A DNA stretch of 64,000 bases. Origin: Dipteris shenzhenensis (Eukaryota > Polypodiophyta > Polypodiopsida > Gleicheniales). The DNA lies in the NCBI GenBank assembly GCA_047967505.1, contig CM106540.1. One strand, given 5' to 3'. The notes beneath the pieces are model-generated. The model worked only from the letters and a program-made list of their open reading frames with translations, had not been told where the DNA came from and searched no databases. Made by a program: the position numbers and the translations under genes. Shown here one piece after another: positions 1 to 10,797 of this stretch (position 1 is the stretch's first letter; every line of letters begins with the position of its first letter).

Positions 1-1700
1 CACTTGTGTATGCATGTGTGTGACATGTTTGGATGTGTGTGTGTGTGGTAAAAGGAAGACCAAGCAATCCAATGCACCCTATAGTCATTGTTTTAACCAA
101 GATTGAGAGATACAAGGAAGAGAGAGAGCTCTATCACCTCCATAGCCTCAAATCAGCTACTTTTTCTTCCCCCCAACATTGCAAAACAAGTTGTTCTCCT
201 TGACACTTTGCAAAACATACTTATTTACATGTTGTAAAGCATCTTGTTTTGCCTTCTTCAGAGTAACTCTAATGTAAATAGTTGAGAGGAAGAATGTGTA
301 GTGGAAGGCTCACTACTATTGTCCATTATGATTATGATTTTCACGCTTTGTCATCACCCTTATTCATTTAATTAGTGCAAGCAGTAGGTACCAAATTCAA
401 GCAAAGAGAGCAAGTAACAAGAAACATCTTAGCATTTAATACCATTCAAAAATCTATGAATTGTGATTTCTAGAGGATTTCTACCCTTGTGATGCTAAAG
501 GCTCATATACCCTTTTTCTATTCTTCAGGAAAACATATGTTCCAGAGCTTTGTTTGTTTTAATTTGTCCCAATGAAAGGTTGGATTCTATAAGATGAATC
601 TCTACTTGAGTGTAATTTTAAGGATTGTGTAGTCTCTTAGATTAATGTAATCGGTCTTTGAAATTTTGACTACTAGGAGTTGATTGCAAGGTTTTAAAAA
701 AAAAAAGAATGCAAGAAAACGAAATTGTCGACAAAGTTTTAAATTATGAGCTATCTTTACCCTATTCGCAAATACATCCATATACAAAAACCTATGGCAA
801 GTCACTTTATGCCCTAGAACTTAACTACTTTTCAATAAAATGAAGAGTCTTATGAATAAGTTGCTTGACCTATCAAACATGCATGCAACAAAAAATAACG
901 TTCTCACTACATAGATGCAGACAAGATTTCCTTCTGATACAAGCCATGTAATTTTAGCCTTTGGAAAATTTTTAAATGTAGAGAAATTCATCAAGACAAA
1001 TCAAAATACACCCACATGCTTTCATCAACAAAGTAATCATGATCTCATCAACACACACAATCTACATCTGTCTCATGGCAATGACTACCTTTCTGTCACA
1101 TGTTCAACAAATTGAAAGAAAGATCCCAAATTGCAAGACATGAATGAATTTCAAGAATATGTTCTGCCTACCAGACCAAATCTTTTTGACTGAAGAGTGT
1201 GACAATGTAGTCTACTAGAATCCTAAATACAAGACTACAACTATCTTCTAGGCATAGTTTGAAAGTTCATCCTCACACATTCTAGACTCCATCCATATAG
1301 ATATATAGCTTCATCTACACCAAATGATTATCCTACTTCCTAATGGCTTGGGAAGCATGAAGCTTTCTATGAAGATTGTTTGCTCTTACATCTTCATATG
1401 TCTTATGCATGTTAAAAATAGGGACACATAGAATTATTCCCATACATTTTACACAATGACAAACAAACACAGACAATGACAAAAACATATATAAAAAAAA
1501 TAAAAGGAGTTTACTCTATATTGTGACATTTTATCAAGGCTCCCGTGCCTTCACTCGAGTCAATACAAAAAGATTAACATACTTTGTGTTAGAGATGGGG
1601 CAATTGTAAGTAGCTCGATATATAAATAAAACTATTGAATATTTTGAATATGCAAACTTCCAAGAAACCTACAAATTTCCACGAATGCACGTGATATAGA
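1..1700. other. Intergenic, no gene seen
   Basis: AT-rich sequence with only short random open frames. A short TG run sits near position 30-50. I see no splice-consistent coding frame, no tRNA-like cloverleaf and no transposon motif here. Confidence 0.5.
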
Positions 1701-1820
1701 GGACTTACATATAGTGAACCCCCTGAGTGTCTTTAGAAGAGAACTTACATATAGTGAACCCCCTAAGTGTCTTTAGAAGAGAACTTACATATAGTGAACC
1801 CCTTAAGTGTCTTTAGTAGA
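1701..1820. repeat. Tandem repeat, three 40-bp units
   Basis: Units 1701-1740, 1741-1780 and 1781-1820 line up without gaps and differ at only a few positions each. Each contains ACTTACATATAGTGAACCCC and GTGTCTTTAGNAGA. The exact 40-bp period and low divergence point to a recent local duplication. No coding role is evident. Confidence 0.9.
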
Positions 1821-3104
1821 AGGGATGGAGTGCAAGTCCTCTTTCTTGGGGAGGCTCCCAAAAGGGTCCAGATTGGTACCAGAAACATCAAAGTGAGCTA
1901 CATCTTGAGAAACTCTATTGTGTTTGGCCATAAGGTCGTTATGCATGTGGACATCCAAGTCATTATTGATCTTGGGGAAGTATTCTTTGTATTGGCAATC
2001 AACTCTTCAATTCTCCTTTTTTCCTGTCCCACCAAGCAAGGAAACAGATGTCAGCAAAAAAATCAGTTTGATTAAATTGGAAATTGTTCGTGCACACCCA
2101 GATGTACCAAAGAGTATTGGCTTTGATTAGAGTCCAAGTGTCTTGCTTTGTCTTTGCAGCATCACCTAATAGGATGGCTTTCCAATTGATTCATTCACTT
2201 GTTTCTCCCTGTATAAACAAGCAGAAAAGAGATGACAGATGTCTTCATTAAGGCCAAGGCATCTCATGCATTTCCCATCCCCCTTGCCAATCCTCAAGCC
2301 TCTGACATTTGTCCAAGCAGCCTTGTGTAAGGTCAACCATGAAAGGATTTGAGAATGACATTAACCAACAGGATGCTAGCATGAGTGACTTTGAAGTTGC
2401 TGATTCAAAAGAAGAGCTTCTAGCCCACAATCTTGCAATGGTTCAAGTATTTCTCCCTTTAGGGTAAACCTCAAGCTACATTGTAGAACAAAAGAAGACT
2501 TTCTCATGTAAAGAGCGAGGGTATTCCCCCTAAAAGCCCTGTCCCAAGGCTGAAAAGGGAAAAAGAAAAAAATGGTAAGTAGCCCTATATCCTTCCTCAC
2601 AATGAATGTGTGTGGTCTTACTCATCCATTTGGAGGTTAGGAACTTGTGAGCTAGCTTAAGGATAACTCTCTATCTCAAACCTTTCTTGCTATGCAAGAA
2701 GTAAAGGCTACAGAGGACACTCCCATAAAAAAACTTAAATCAATAGATAAAAGACAGGTGTGGTTTTTTACTTCACATGAGGAAGGCAAAGGAGAAAGTT
2801 TGAGTGGGTTGCCCATGAGCATCATCAAAAGAGTAACCATTCACATCGACGGCATTAGCCATTTTGTTTCATTCAGTATACTATCCCGCATCTTGTTCTT
2901 GCACAATACAATTATTTGATTTTGATCAAACTTTGGTTTACCACCACCCCAAGTAACTAGGATACTTGCAGCCATGCTGAAATTCAAGTGATGCACAACC
3001 CTAAACCCTCATAATCAGAAGCAATTCATGTTTAGATCAAGAGAAAGAGACGGATTGTGAGAGGTCAACCTCCACCAACTCATCAAAAGACACAAATTCC
3101 ATCG
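1821..3104. other. Intergenic, no gene seen
   Basis: Short open frames occur on both strands, but none has a recognisable domain or a partner exon. Nothing assignable was found. Confidence 0.4.
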
Positions 3105-3440
3105 TAGTTCACTCCTATTTGGATAGCATGTAGACAACCCCCTTAATCCAAAAAATAGGTTTGTGTGTACTTACAATTCATTGTGACTTCATGGTGGAAA
3201 GAATGCAAAAGAGTCCATTTGAACTGTTCACTTCTATTAGGATAGCATACGGACAACACCCTCAATGATCCAAAAAACAGGTTTGTGTGTACTTACAAGT
3301 TCATTGTGACTTCATGGTGGAAAGAAGGCAACAAAATCCATTTTTAGCTCACTCCTAGATAGCATACAGACAACACCCTCAATCCAAAAAATAGGTTCAT
3401 GTGTACTTACAATTTGTTGTGGCTCCATGGTGGAAAGCTT
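3105..3440. repeat. Imperfect tandem repeat, period about 120 bp, nearly three copies
   Basis: Three successive blocks beginning near 3105, 3224 and 3344 each carry the same order of words: a TTCACTCCTAT-like start, GATAGCAT, GACAACACCCTCAAT, CAAAAAATAGG, TGTGTACTTACAA, and CATGGTGGAAAG. Copies differ by substitutions and small indels. Just downstream (about 3455-3530) a shorter motif, CTTTGCACNATGCTANGCTTCCTT, is also repeated. Confidence 0.8.
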
Positions 3441-6400
3441 CGTATATTTTCTTTCCCCTTTGCACGATGCTACGCTTCCTTCTCCTTTGCACAATGCTAT
3501 GCTTCCTTTCCCTTTGTAGTCGATGCTTCACCACAGTGCACTTTCTTCTTGCTTGGACCTGGGAATTCTTCAATTGATGCTTTAGTTTCATAATGGACTC
3601 TTAAGCATACATACCTATGCAATTCCTCCTATTTGACATTGTATGTCTTCCTATTGCTTTCAAATGCGCATGCCATCTTGACCGTTGATTATACCATTCA
3701 ATTTGCCCTTGGCAAACCACCTTTTGCTGCCAACTGTTCGTAAACTCATGCTTTGTCCAATCCACCTCAAACTAGACAATCGAAATGATGATTTTAACAC
3801 CTGCTTGGGTTACCAAAAAACTAGAATCATGTGGAGGAACCCTTATGACACCATTGATGCAAAAAAGACCAAGAATTCGCATGCAACAAATCAAAGATTG
3901 AGCTATACTTTCAAGTGGCCGATTTTAAACACATCACATCAAAGGCATCACATATTGTGTTTCTAGGATTGGTAAGTTTAAAATGAACGATTGGTAACCC
4001 TTGGATTGGACTATGATGGAATGGTTGAAATCGAAGTAGCAATTTTTTCCCAAACCATCTATTTTTATCTTGAATGTCTTTGCCATTTTCCCTTCAGACA
4101 AGAGTTTCTTCAATAATATTATCTTTTGATCAATTATCATCCCAAATGATTTCCAATTGCCTTGAGAAAAATTCCAAGTTTTTCTCAAAGCCTATTAAAC
4201 ACTAAGGTTGAGAATGTTTTCCAACATTTTGTGGCCTTAATTGAATCCTTGAAGATCTCAGAGTTAACAGGACATAAAAATGTCTTGGGACAATTTCATG
4301 TACTAGTACGGTAGGGTTGGGATTTGTGAGATAGGGCCAAAGAAATCCTAGACCATGTGGATCTTTGGCTTTCGAGGGATTGCCCTTGTTTGCTCAAGGT
4401 TTGCATTGGTTCATTTTGTTTGTCACTAGAGTGATCTCTCCCAAATCAAGAAGCTAGATCCCCTTCTCTAGCTAGCCTCTAGGAAGATGGGCTATGGCTA
4501 CTCGGTTTGAGTCAAGACTCAATAGGGCTTAGAGCAGTAGTCGAGTCCATAGAAGTTAAGTTAGGTCCAACCGAGAGTGCTAGGTTAGTTGGGTCTAGAT
4601 TCACGAGTTTCAGGTCTGTTGTCTAGGTTAGATCTACCAAGTTCACATAAGAAGGTCTTTGGGTCAATGGTTGGTTTCAAATTTGGTTTCAGATCCTTCT
4701 TTGTGCCTTTCATCGCCAGGGTTTCTTGACTCTTCTTTGATTGGCTTCAGGTGGTCATAAGTGGAGCTTGCTAAGCCGACGAGGAGGCCTTTACACTTGA
4801 ATTTTGATAGTGGTGGTCTATGGGCAAGGCTAATAAGGTTAGCACAATGTAGATCCCCTTCAAGTTTAAGAGCTAGTTTTGTAAACATACACAAGTACGC
4901 TAGAGGGTGCCTTTGCTGAGATTTTGTCAACACTTGCTAAAGGGTGGGCTCAATGCATTCAATGAGCTCACTTAAGTAGATCAAAGGTGGGGAACCTTGT
5001 GTTCTAGAATCTAAGGAATAAAATGCCGTTTCCAGAAGAAGGGATGGAGAGACCAATTTGATTTCCGAGAGTTCTAGGGTCCCATGCTCTCAACATCGCC
5101 CACGCTCCCGCACACATTATGCGAGTGTAGGACCAAAGCGTGGAGTCTCTTTCCTTCATAGTCAAAAAGTAAAGTTCAAGGTGACGAAAGATAATACAAA
5201 GGAGAATAATCGTCCATACCAATTGAACGTGCCTCTACTCTTTTACAGTTCAAAAAAGCTTAGCGCCACTGTGTTGATTCTGGCACTCGATAAAAGCTAT
5301 CACCCATAGCATATAAATGGGAGCGGTGGATGGAAAACATGAAAAGTTTCTTACTTTGAGAAGGAAAATTATACGAGTCCACTCACTACTCTGGATGGAA
5401 TCATAGCGGAAAGCCCAGAAAAATCAGGCCCGCCTTTTTTGATTCCAGCATTTGAAGATATAAGAAGCTTCAATGCTGGATGGAAGCGATGATATTTTGG
5501 CTGTGGCATGTGCTTTGAGAGAGAGCTTGGTGATGATAGCGGACACGCTCAGGCCCCTGTTTTGATTCTTAAATTCCATAGAAAACTCCTCTCCGTAACA
5601 TGTAATCTAAGCTCGAGGAGGAATATTTTTGCATACTCCTTAGATCAATGGACTTGTTCGAAGATGAATATAATCTCAAGAGAGATGAAATGCTTTTAGA
5701 TTCATTATGCTTATTCAGGCATTGTTTGGACAGCCTTTGCAAGATCGGGCACTATGTTGTCCATCACCAATTTACATAAATCTGTCGACTCGTTCTCCCC
5801 CAAGCAAGAAGATTTGCCCTGCGCTCCTGCCCCTCGCACTGCAGTTTGAACTTTTAAAATCTTTCCGCTCTCCCAGAACGGGTTGGCTACTAGGCAGTGG
5901 CCCGTGGGGATTTGGAAAGCCCTCCAACTTTTTTAAGGGTCCCAGATTCGGAGAGGATACTGCATATAAATTGTGACATAGGTGAAGCTGGATTACTGAT
6001 TGCGAGGGAATGTGCAGTATGTATACTCACGTGTTAGGGTCCATTCCTTGCATAGCTTTAAGACTTTCTTAGTCCAGCAAAATCTAGGAGGAAAGGTCGC
6101 CGGTCAAGTTGTTAACAAGATCATTATCTTGATTCTTGGATGGTAGATTTCTCGAATTTGGGAAGGTGGCTCGATGATTTCTCGGTTTTCATTGGGAATT
6201 ATCATCATTCCTAGATGAGCAGGCCTGGAGAGTGCGATGCTTAATGTTAAACTATTTTGTGACTCGACTGAAGGCATTTATTTACTGATTGAGGTATACT
6301 ATGCGGCAAGGACTGTATTATTTTTTTGAAGACGGGATGGCCCTCGATATTAGTGAGGGCAGAGATATCGCAGCTGCCAGATGGAAATATATAGCGTTGG

Positions 6401-7017
6401 ATAATGATTAATCTTTCCAATTGAGATCTCCAGGAACGGTGGGGCTATGATACAGGAATTAATTTCGCGAAGGGCCAGGTCTGGCACCACAATGGAACAT
6501 GATCACAAATTGACAATGTGCAGCAGAAACGTCCCGGCTAGATGGGCAGTGCCTCTAGAGGTCAGTGCCACTCTCAGTGGTCACTCAGACACACTGGAAC
6601 AGGTGACAGAACCCTGGCAGTTGGATTTTAAACTATGCAAAGTGACAAGACGAGGAATAAGATAATAGCATAGGAGCAATCCTTCAACAGCATAATTTAT
6701 AATTTATAAATGGTTCAACGGTTGTGAGATTGATCACTGCGATGCGAGATGAACTTTGCAAATTGCAAGTCGAAAAGTCTCAAATGACAGATGAGGCTTC
6801 CAAATATTCTCTCTGTCAACGCTTCTCAAAGCCTCTAGAACAAAGACAGAGATCATGACATGTAAGTTGCAAACTTGCAATCTACCTTCTTTGCCTTTCC
6901 AAGTTCTTTCCCAGTTCTATCAGTCTTAAAGCCACATCCCATGTCTTATTCCTATCAGCTATTTTTCTCCGTCCATGCCTTGACTCTAGAGCCCAAAGAG
7001 TCCCAACTTCCCGTCCC
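3441..7017. other. Intergenic region upstream of the LRR receptor gene
   Basis: No coding frame is convincing over this 3.5 kb. Open frames here are short, lack domain motifs and do not join through splice sites. An AT-rich stretch near 6690-6712 (TTTATAATTTATAAATGG) could serve as a distal TATA-like element, but it lies about 500 bp before the start codon of the next gene. Confidence 0.4.
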
Positions 7018-7024
7018 TATATTT
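7018..7024 (+). promoter_or_regulatory. Candidate TATA-like box for the LRR receptor gene
   Basis: TATATTT lies about 190 bp upstream of the chosen start codon. It is followed by a strongly pyrimidine-rich leader (about 7060-7170, runs of CTC and TCC) of the kind common in plant 5' untranslated regions. This is a positional inference only; no transcription start is visible. Confidence 0.25.
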
Positions 7025-7209
7025 CTGCTGCTCAACACACTCTTAGGTACTCAGCAGTAGTCACTCCCTTTCCCATCCACCTCCACACTCGTCTCTCTTC
7101 CCCTCAGCATAGTACTCGCCACTACCCACTCTTATTCCAATCTCCCACTCCTTCCGCCAACTTCCTTCCCCCCTGCTTGCTTACTGAGGCCAAGATTCTC
7201 TTTCCCGTT

Positions 7210-10200
7210 ATGGCCCTCCCATCTGCCCGTTTCAGAGAGGTCATCACAGTCCTGCTCTTCACCATGGTCTTGTCTAAGGTTGCTCCAGTTATTGCTGTTT
7301 CTTCTGATCTCGCTGCCATTCTTCTAGATCTCAAAGCCTCCATAGTCGATCCGACTCACTCATTGAGCCACTGGGAAACTGAAACAGCTACTCAAGTTTG
7401 TACTTGGCCTGGAGTGGCGTGCGACTCTTCCTCCTCGGAGATTATAGGGATCGATCTGTCCAACAGAAACCTCTCAGGCTCTTTGTCTCCGGCTGTGGGG
7501 GACTTGCGCTCCCTGCAAACTCTGAATTTGGCCAACAACATGCTCACGGGATCTCTACCTGTAGAAATCACGGGCTGTATTAGTTTGAGGAGTATTGACC
7601 TCAGCAATAACAACTTCACTGGTGAGATCCCTATTGGTTTATCCAAACTGGCCAACCTGGAGAGCATTAACTTCTGGACGAACTCCTTCGTTGGTCCTAT
7701 CCCACGAGATATCGTTCTTTGCTCGAAGCTGCAGCACCTCGACTTGGGCGGTAGCTACCTGGAAGGACACATTCCTTCGGCTATCAGCAACCTTACTGCT
7801 CTGATTTACTTGACGCTTGCCGGCAATGAGCTCACGGGAGAAATTCCATCTTCTTTGAGGCACTTAAGAAGATTAGAGTGGATTTATTTTGGGTACAATC
7901 AGCTCACGGGAAACATCCCGCAGGAGCTCGGAGAAATCACGAGCCTCAAACATCTCGATCTGGTGCACAACAACCTATCGGGAGACGTTCCGTTCTCCCT
8001 CACCAATCTCACCAATTTGCAGTATCTGTTTCTGTTCGACAACGAACTTTCTGGAACTATTCCACCGGCAATTGTTAATCTCACCCAGCTCATTTCTCTG
8101 GACTTGAGCAACAATAGGATGTCTGGCACCATTCCTTCTGGAATTGCAAATTTGCAGCGACTACAAATTCTGAATCTTTTCTCAAACAACTTTACGGGAG
8201 AAATCCCCAATGCGGTTGCCGACATGCCGAATCTGCAAGTACTGGCACTTTGGATGAACCAGTTATCAGGAACGGTGCCTGCAAAGCTGGGTGAAAATAA
8301 CAATCTCACAGCTGTAGACCTGTCAAGCAATCGCTTGACGGGGCCAATACCCGAAGGTATCTGCGCTTCTGGTGGCTTGTATAAACTTATCCTTTTCTCC
8401 AACTCTATGTCTGGGCAAATTCCGGAAGGTTTGGCGACTTGCCAGAGTCTGCGACGGGTTCGGTTGGAAGGAAATTTCTTTTCAGGGAATTTGCCCCGAG
8501 CTTTTGCTAATCTGTCTCTAGTGTATTATCTTGACCTCTCTTCAAACAAGCTCGCTGGAGCTCTAGATTCGTTCAATTGGAGCATGCCTTCGCTTCAAGT
8601 TCTATACTTGCAAAGGAACCACTTCGTCGGCAGTATACCTTCTTCCATTGGGAGGTCCATGAATCTTGTCAATCTGGATCTTTCAGAGAATGCCTTTACT
8701 GGACAAATTCCACCGGCTTTGGGATCATTAACTTTGTTGAGTCAGTTGCGTTTGAGACGCAATTATCTCTCGGGAACGATTCCAAAGGAGCTATTTCTGT
8801 GTCTTAAGCTTGTTACTATCGATTTGAGCATGAATGAGCTCAGCGGGTCCATTCCGATCGAGCTGGCGAGCTTGCCAATACTTGGCAGTCTTGATTTGGC
8901 ACAGAACCAATTGACGGGCAATATACCTCCTCAGCTGGGGAATATGGAGTCCCTTGTATTCGTCAATCTGTCTTTCAACCTCCTTTCCGGGCCGGTGCCT
9001 ACGACGGGAGCTTTCATAGAAATCAATGCAACCTCGATTGAAGGTAATCCTGGGCTGTGTATAACGGGAAGCTCGTCGCGGCCTTGCAGCAGTGTCCACG
9101 AAGGATCCGCAAAGCGGTCTAGACTGCTTTTACGGATAACCGAAGTGTTGTTTCTGGTGGCAGTTGCGTTGGCGTTGATTGGCGTTCGCAACTTGTATTC
9201 GAAGCTCCAGCAAGAAGCGTCGAGGCGCAAGGGCTTGTCGAAACTGAAATCGCAAAAGGGTTCGGGACGAGGTGCCGAAGACAGCTGGGATCTAGTTCTG
9301 TTCAAGTCAAGTGTTCGGCCTACGGTAGAGGAGGTACTGAAGGCCATGCAGGAAGAGAACGTGGTGGAGAAACGTAGTTGTTCCATCGTGTACAAAGGGT
9401 CGACAAAGGGAGGGTTGGTGTTTGCTGCGATGGAGCTGCTGCGGGTGGATGGCAACGAAAGATCATCAGAGTGGGAAGCTGGGTTTGCAGCGCTGGGGAG
9501 GGTGAGGCATCCAAACATCTTGAAAGTATACGGGATTTGTTATGGTGTCGCGAGTGCCATTCTGCTGTTCGAGTTCGTGGAGGGGTGCACGTTGAGCAGC
9601 GTGCTCCATGGCTTCCAGGCGGGGGCGTTGGACTGGGACAAGAGGATGGACGTAGCGGTAGGGGTTGCGAAGGCATTGGCGCATTTGCACTGCGCTTGTT
9701 CACCTGCTGTTGTGCATGGAAGCATTTCTTGCAAGAGCATCGTGTTGGGTCCGAACTATGGAGCTCGGCTGCTTCCCCCGACTACTCCAAGCGCGCGCAT
9801 CGTCACATCCAAGTTGCCTAACGGTAAGTGTTGAGATGGTGCTCTCTCCATACAGCTTTCGTGTCTGAATTCGCTATTTTCTCTCGATTGCATTCAAGTC
9901 TTTGCGTATAAAAACCTCGTTCGCACCATCGATTCCTTAATGTAAGAACGAGCACTGCTGAGTCTTGAGCTTGCATGGTCAATTTGATCACGCAAAAAAA
10001 CTGTATGTCACTATTTTGGAAGACGTGTTCAATAGTTTTGGATGAGTACGTAATGCGTTGCATCCGATGAGAGACTGTATGAGCCGGAACGTCGGATCGG
10101 TGGTGTGTTGATCCAATTTTTGAATCCGACAACAGTGAGAAGTGGTCGGATCGAGAGAATGTTGGTCGTGGACTTTAGGAGGACCTCGGAGGCTCGATGC

Positions 10201-10797
10201 CGTTTCGAAGAATGGTCTTTAAGAGAATCCGGCAAAGATTTCGCAAGTCCTTTGATGTTAGGAAAATTACATAATCGGTTGTAGGCGTGGGGAAGTGTGC
10301 GCGAATGCGTTGCGCACGTATACATCGATAAGGGTGAAGAATGGGTAGGGGAAGCAAGTGAATTTCTGTTGTGAGAATGGAGCGTAAATGTGTGTTTGAA
10401 TGGCGCAGGTAAGGAGCGGCAGGCGACGGGGGAAGAAATGGAGAGGTTGGGAGTGATGCTACTGGAGGTGGTGACGGGAAGGCGAGAGAAGGAGGAGGCG
10501 GAGTTCGGCGAGAAGGGGATTGTGGAGTGGGCGGCGGAACGGATGATGGGCAGCAGCGCCACCACCCTGTTGGACGAGAAGCTCAAGGCGGCGGCGGCGG
10601 CGGCAGTGAGTGAAGCTCAGGTGCACGGCATGTTGAAGCTCGCCATGGAGCTTTGCAATACTCGTAATCACATGGACATGACTCGGCCTCTCACCATGAG
10701 ACACGTTGTGCACCAGCTGGAGGCACTCCGCCGGCGGCACGTGTCGTCGTCACCGCCGCCGCCTCCTCCCGAAAGCTTGCATATCCTCGTCAACTAA
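7210..10797 (+). CDS. LRR receptor-like protein with degenerate kinase domain (SKM1-like, LRR-RLK subfamily XI type)
   Basis: Two exons, 7210-9823 and 10409-10797, encode about 1,000 residues. ATG 7210 is chosen because it gives a signal peptide (about residues 1-31, with a hydrophobic VITVLLFTMVL core) and has a G at +4. An N-terminal cap with the pair C64/C71 (CTWPGVAC) precedes 22 uninterrupted 24-residue plant LRRs (about 77-604), then a cysteine-containing cap and one membrane helix (about 643-663). The cytoplasmic part (about 700-985) aligns to a kinase fold but lacks key residues: the VAIK lysine position reads FAAMEL (738-743), the HRD loop reads HGSISCKS (from 836), and DFG and APE motifs are absent. 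Arabidopsis SKM1 (At2g25790), a CLE-peptide receptor, is likewise described as probably kinase-inactive; the SKM1 relationship here is from recalled family features. The 585-bp phase-1 intron has GTAAGT and GCAG ends, and the reading frame is kept. The protein ends with a six-proline run. It likely acts at the plasma membrane as a peptide receptor or co-receptor scaffold. Confidence 0.85.
9824..10408 (+). other. Intron of the LRR receptor gene
   Basis: The donor is GTAAGTG at 9824 and the acceptor is GGCGCAG ending at 10408. It is phase 1 and restores the same frame in exon 2. A 6-bp direct repeat, GGTAAG, covers both junctions (9823-9828 and 10408-10413). I searched this intron by eye for a missed exon carrying an APE-like activation segment and saw none. 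Confidence 0.8.

Noticed and set aside
1767-2075. 102-residue plus-strand frame
   Set aside because: It runs through the 40-bp tandem repeat and lacks any recognisable motif or splice partner.
7177-7209. Upstream start for the LRR receptor
   Set aside because: The codon at 7177 is TTG, not ATG. ATG 7210 gives a normal signal peptide.
7899-9703. Several long frames antisense to the LRR gene (for example 7899-8402, 8931-9518)
   Set aside because: They are shadows of the GC-balanced LRR exon; their translations have no family resemblance.
10029-10586. 185-residue minus-strand frame over the LRR intron and exon 2
   Set aside because: Ser/Thr/Pro-rich low-complexity reading of antisense sequence, contradicted by the good splice junctions of the sense gene.
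10423-10797. Alternative acceptor CAG ending at 10422 in the LRR gene
   Set aside because: It would shift exon 2 out of frame; the acceptor ending at 10408 keeps the frame.
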